Below, piece by piece: positions 5,322 to 6,219 of a stretch of 6,219 bases of DNA. The position numbers and the translations under genes are program-made. The stretch spans positions 1-6,219 of the forward strand of contig JAIRXX010000123.1 in assembly GCA_031268065.1 (NCBI GenBank), in the 5' to 3' direction. Every line of letters begins with the position of its first letter. The stretch's first letter is position 1. This stretch comes from Propionibacteriaceae bacterium. Its GTDB lineage: Bacteria > Actinomycetota > Actinomycetes > Propionibacteriales > Propionibacteriaceae. Below the pieces are notes generated by a model that saw nothing but the letters and a program-made list of their open reading frames with translations, was not told where the DNA came from and searched no databases.

Positions 5322-5996
5322 ATGTTGAAATCCCCCAAGTCCATCGCAGCGATCCCCCTGATCGGCGCTCTCTTCCTATTTGCCGGTTGCACTTTCACAA
5401 TCGCCGTTCCCGATTCCCCGACGCCAGCACCCGTTGTCGTTGACGATCCCCAGCAAAGCCCGTCAGAAGCCATCGAAGACCCGCTGCCCCCGCCCGCCAA
5501 TAGCAGTAGTGTGACCCCTCCTGGCACCGAGTTGAACATGAGCGAAACAGCCACCGTGCCGTTCAAATACGGCACCGACCCAGCGCAGAATATTCAGGTC
5601 TCCATTCTCGGGATTCGCAAAGGGTCCACCGCTGACTTCGCCGGTTTCGATGACAAGTCGAAGAAGAGCCTCGCTGACGTCACCCCCTTCTATGTGGATA
5701 TTTCAGCGCAGGCCGCACCTGGTGCGGACACAAGTGCCCTGGCTTACGCAACTATTTCCAGCAGTCAAATCGGTGCCCTCGACCAAGATGGTGACAAAAT
5801 CCAGCCCCTGATCATCATGGGAAATTTCGAGCCATGCGATTCGGGAAGCTTCGGTAAAGACGGCGCCGAGTTCAAAGGCTGCATCGCCTTCGGAGCGACC
5901 TCCGCTCAGACCCTCACCCTAGTCACCTGGGCTGACGTCAGCTACACAGAGTCCGGCTACGACAGCCTAGACGGCCAACCCATCGTTTGGAAGTAG
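5322..5996 (+). CDS. Secreted lipoprotein, paralogue 3 (Ig-like/DUF4352-type domain suspected)
   Basis: A 224-residue predicted lipoprotein of unknown function. Two ATG codons are adjacent (5319 and 5322). I chose 5322 because it lies four bases after AAAGGAG (5311-5317), exactly as in paralogue 1, and gives the matching start MLKSPK. The signal peptide (K3, K6; hydrophobic 8-20) ends in LFAGC with C23 as the lipidated residue. A Pro-rich, acidic linker (about 30-62) precedes VTPPGTELN (64-72), FKYG (81-84), NIQVSILGIRKGS (90-102), DFAGFDDKSKK (105-115), PFYVDISAQ (122-130), GALDQDGD (151-158), C172-x14-C187 and C-terminal PIVWK. The signal-peptide region resembles paralogue 1, while most of the mature domain resembles paralogue 2, so the gene looks mosaic. 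The domain family is inferred from pattern only. Confidence 0.88.
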   Translation: MLKSPKSIAAIPLIGALFLFAGCTFTIAVPDSPTPAPVVVDDPQQSPSEAIEDPLPPPANSSSVTPPGTELNMSETATVPFKYGTDPAQNIQVSILGIRKGSTADFAGFDDKSKKSLADVTPFYVDISAQAAPGADTSALAYATISSSQIGALDQDGDKIQPLIIMGNFEPCDSGSFGKDGAEFKGCIAFGATSAQTLTLVTWADVSYTESGYDSLDGQPIVWK

Positions 5997-6011
5997 CCCA
6001 CCTAGCCAACC

Positions 6012-6058
6012 GCCAGCGGCGAAAATGCCAGGTTTTACCCGACTTTTTCGCCACTGGC
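6012..6058. terminator. Imperfect hairpin between lipoprotein 3 and tRNA-Ser
   Basis: GCCAGCGGCGAAAA (6012-6025) pairs with TTTTCGCCACTGGC (6045-6058) at 13 of 14 positions (C6017 against A6053 fails), with a 19-base loop. It starts 15 bases after the lipoprotein 3 stop, fitting a terminator, but the T-run is inside the stem rather than after it. The right arm overlaps the likely -35 region of the tRNA gene. Confidence 0.4.
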
Positions 6059-6075
6059 CCAATCTCGGGTAGAAT
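6047..6075 (+). promoter_or_regulatory. Putative tRNA-Ser promoter (TTCGCC-N17-TAGAAT)
   Basis: TAGAAT (6070-6075) matches TATAAT at five of six positions. A modest -35 candidate, TTCGCC (6047-6052), lies 17 bases upstream. The expected start point, about seven bases after the -10 box, falls at 6082-6083, right at the mature tRNA 5' end. Confidence 0.55.
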
Positions 6076-6082
6076 CCCCAGC

Positions 6083-6167
6083 GGTGGCGTGTCCGAGCGG
6101 CCGAAGGAGCGCGCCTCGAAAGCGCGTGAGGGGCAACCCTCCGTGGGTTCAAATCCCCCCGCCACCG
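6083..6167 (+). tRNA. tRNA-Ser(CGA)
   Basis: This gene encodes the serine tRNA that reads UCG codons. The acceptor stem is perfect (GGTGGCG 6083-6089 with CGCCACC 6160-6166), with discriminator G at 6167. The anticodon stem CGCGC/GCGCG encloses the loop CTCGAAA, giving anticodon CGA. The long class II variable arm (GAGGG-GCAA-CCCTC, 6128-6141) is diagnostic for serine here. The T arm has the loop TTCAAAT, but its stem GTGGG/CCCCC contains one T-C mismatch (T6144 against C6158). The 3' CCA is not encoded (CGG follows) and must be added by the CCA-adding enzyme. Confidence 0.96.
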
Positions 6168-6176
6168 CGGATTGTA

Positions 6177-6214
6177 GGGGGGTGGCCGGGGCCAAGACCG
6201 GGCGCCCCCCCACC
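6177..6214 (+). terminator. G-rich/C-rich inverted repeat after tRNA-Ser
   Basis: GGGGGG (6177-6182) can pair with the C-run at 6205-6211, or alternatively GGTGG (6181-6185) with CCACC (6210-6214). A smaller internal hairpin is possible (TGGCC at 6183-6187 with GGCCA at 6190-6194). The position suggests a tRNA terminator, but the pairing is ambiguous, and the window ends five bases later without a T-tract. Confidence 0.3.
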
Positions 6215-6219
6215 AAAAG

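Noticed and set aside
6168..6219. Possible integration (att) site at the tRNA 3' end.
   Set aside because: No integrase gene or duplicated tRNA end is visible in the window, and the sequence ends 52 bases after the tRNA.

Overview
The window looks like chromosomal DNA from a high-GC Gram-positive bacterium (Actinomycetota). It is GC-rich and densely coded, with clear AGGAG-type ribosome sites, occasional GTG starts, several lipobox lipoproteins and a serine tRNA with no encoded CCA. I cannot name a genus from the sequence alone.

Layout. Positions 2-289 hold the 3' end of a methionine-importer ATPase gene (metN, NIL domain). It overlaps by 4 bases the complete permease gene metI (286-960). 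The substrate-binding lipoprotein MetQ is not in the window; since metI is followed by a convergent gene, metQ probably lies upstream of metN or elsewhere. A short convergent gap with a strong hairpin (1032-1050) follows. Next comes a minus-strand 12-helix major facilitator transporter of the YbjJ/FucP-like type (1085-2284). It is divergent from a Kv-beta-like aldo/keto reductase (2410-3420). The 125-base region between these two carries a perfect 7-5-7 inverted repeat that could be a shared operator.

The right half (3421-5996) is the most unusual part. It holds three tandem, same-strand genes for paralogous secreted lipoproteins of 219, 225 and 224 residues. Each has a lipobox signal peptide, a Pro/Ser/Thr-rich linker, and one domain with a shared core (VTPPGT, K-[YF]-G, IQV, GS-x2-DF, YVDI), a Cys-x14-Cys pair and a C-terminal PIxW motif. 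The fold may be the actinobacterial DUF4352/MPT63-like immunoglobulin type, but the function is unknown. Each gene has its own promoter-like upstream block, and those blocks are themselves related, so gene and leader appear to have been duplicated together. The third gene resembles the first at its 5' end and the second across the mature domain, which suggests recombination among copies.

The window ends with a tRNA-Ser(CGA) gene (6083-6167), preceded by a good -10 box placed so that transcription would start almost at the mature tRNA 5' end. No CRISPR array, insertion sequence, riboswitch or phage gene was seen. The longest gene-free stretches (3421-3661 and 5093-5321) are under 300 bases and are described as features.
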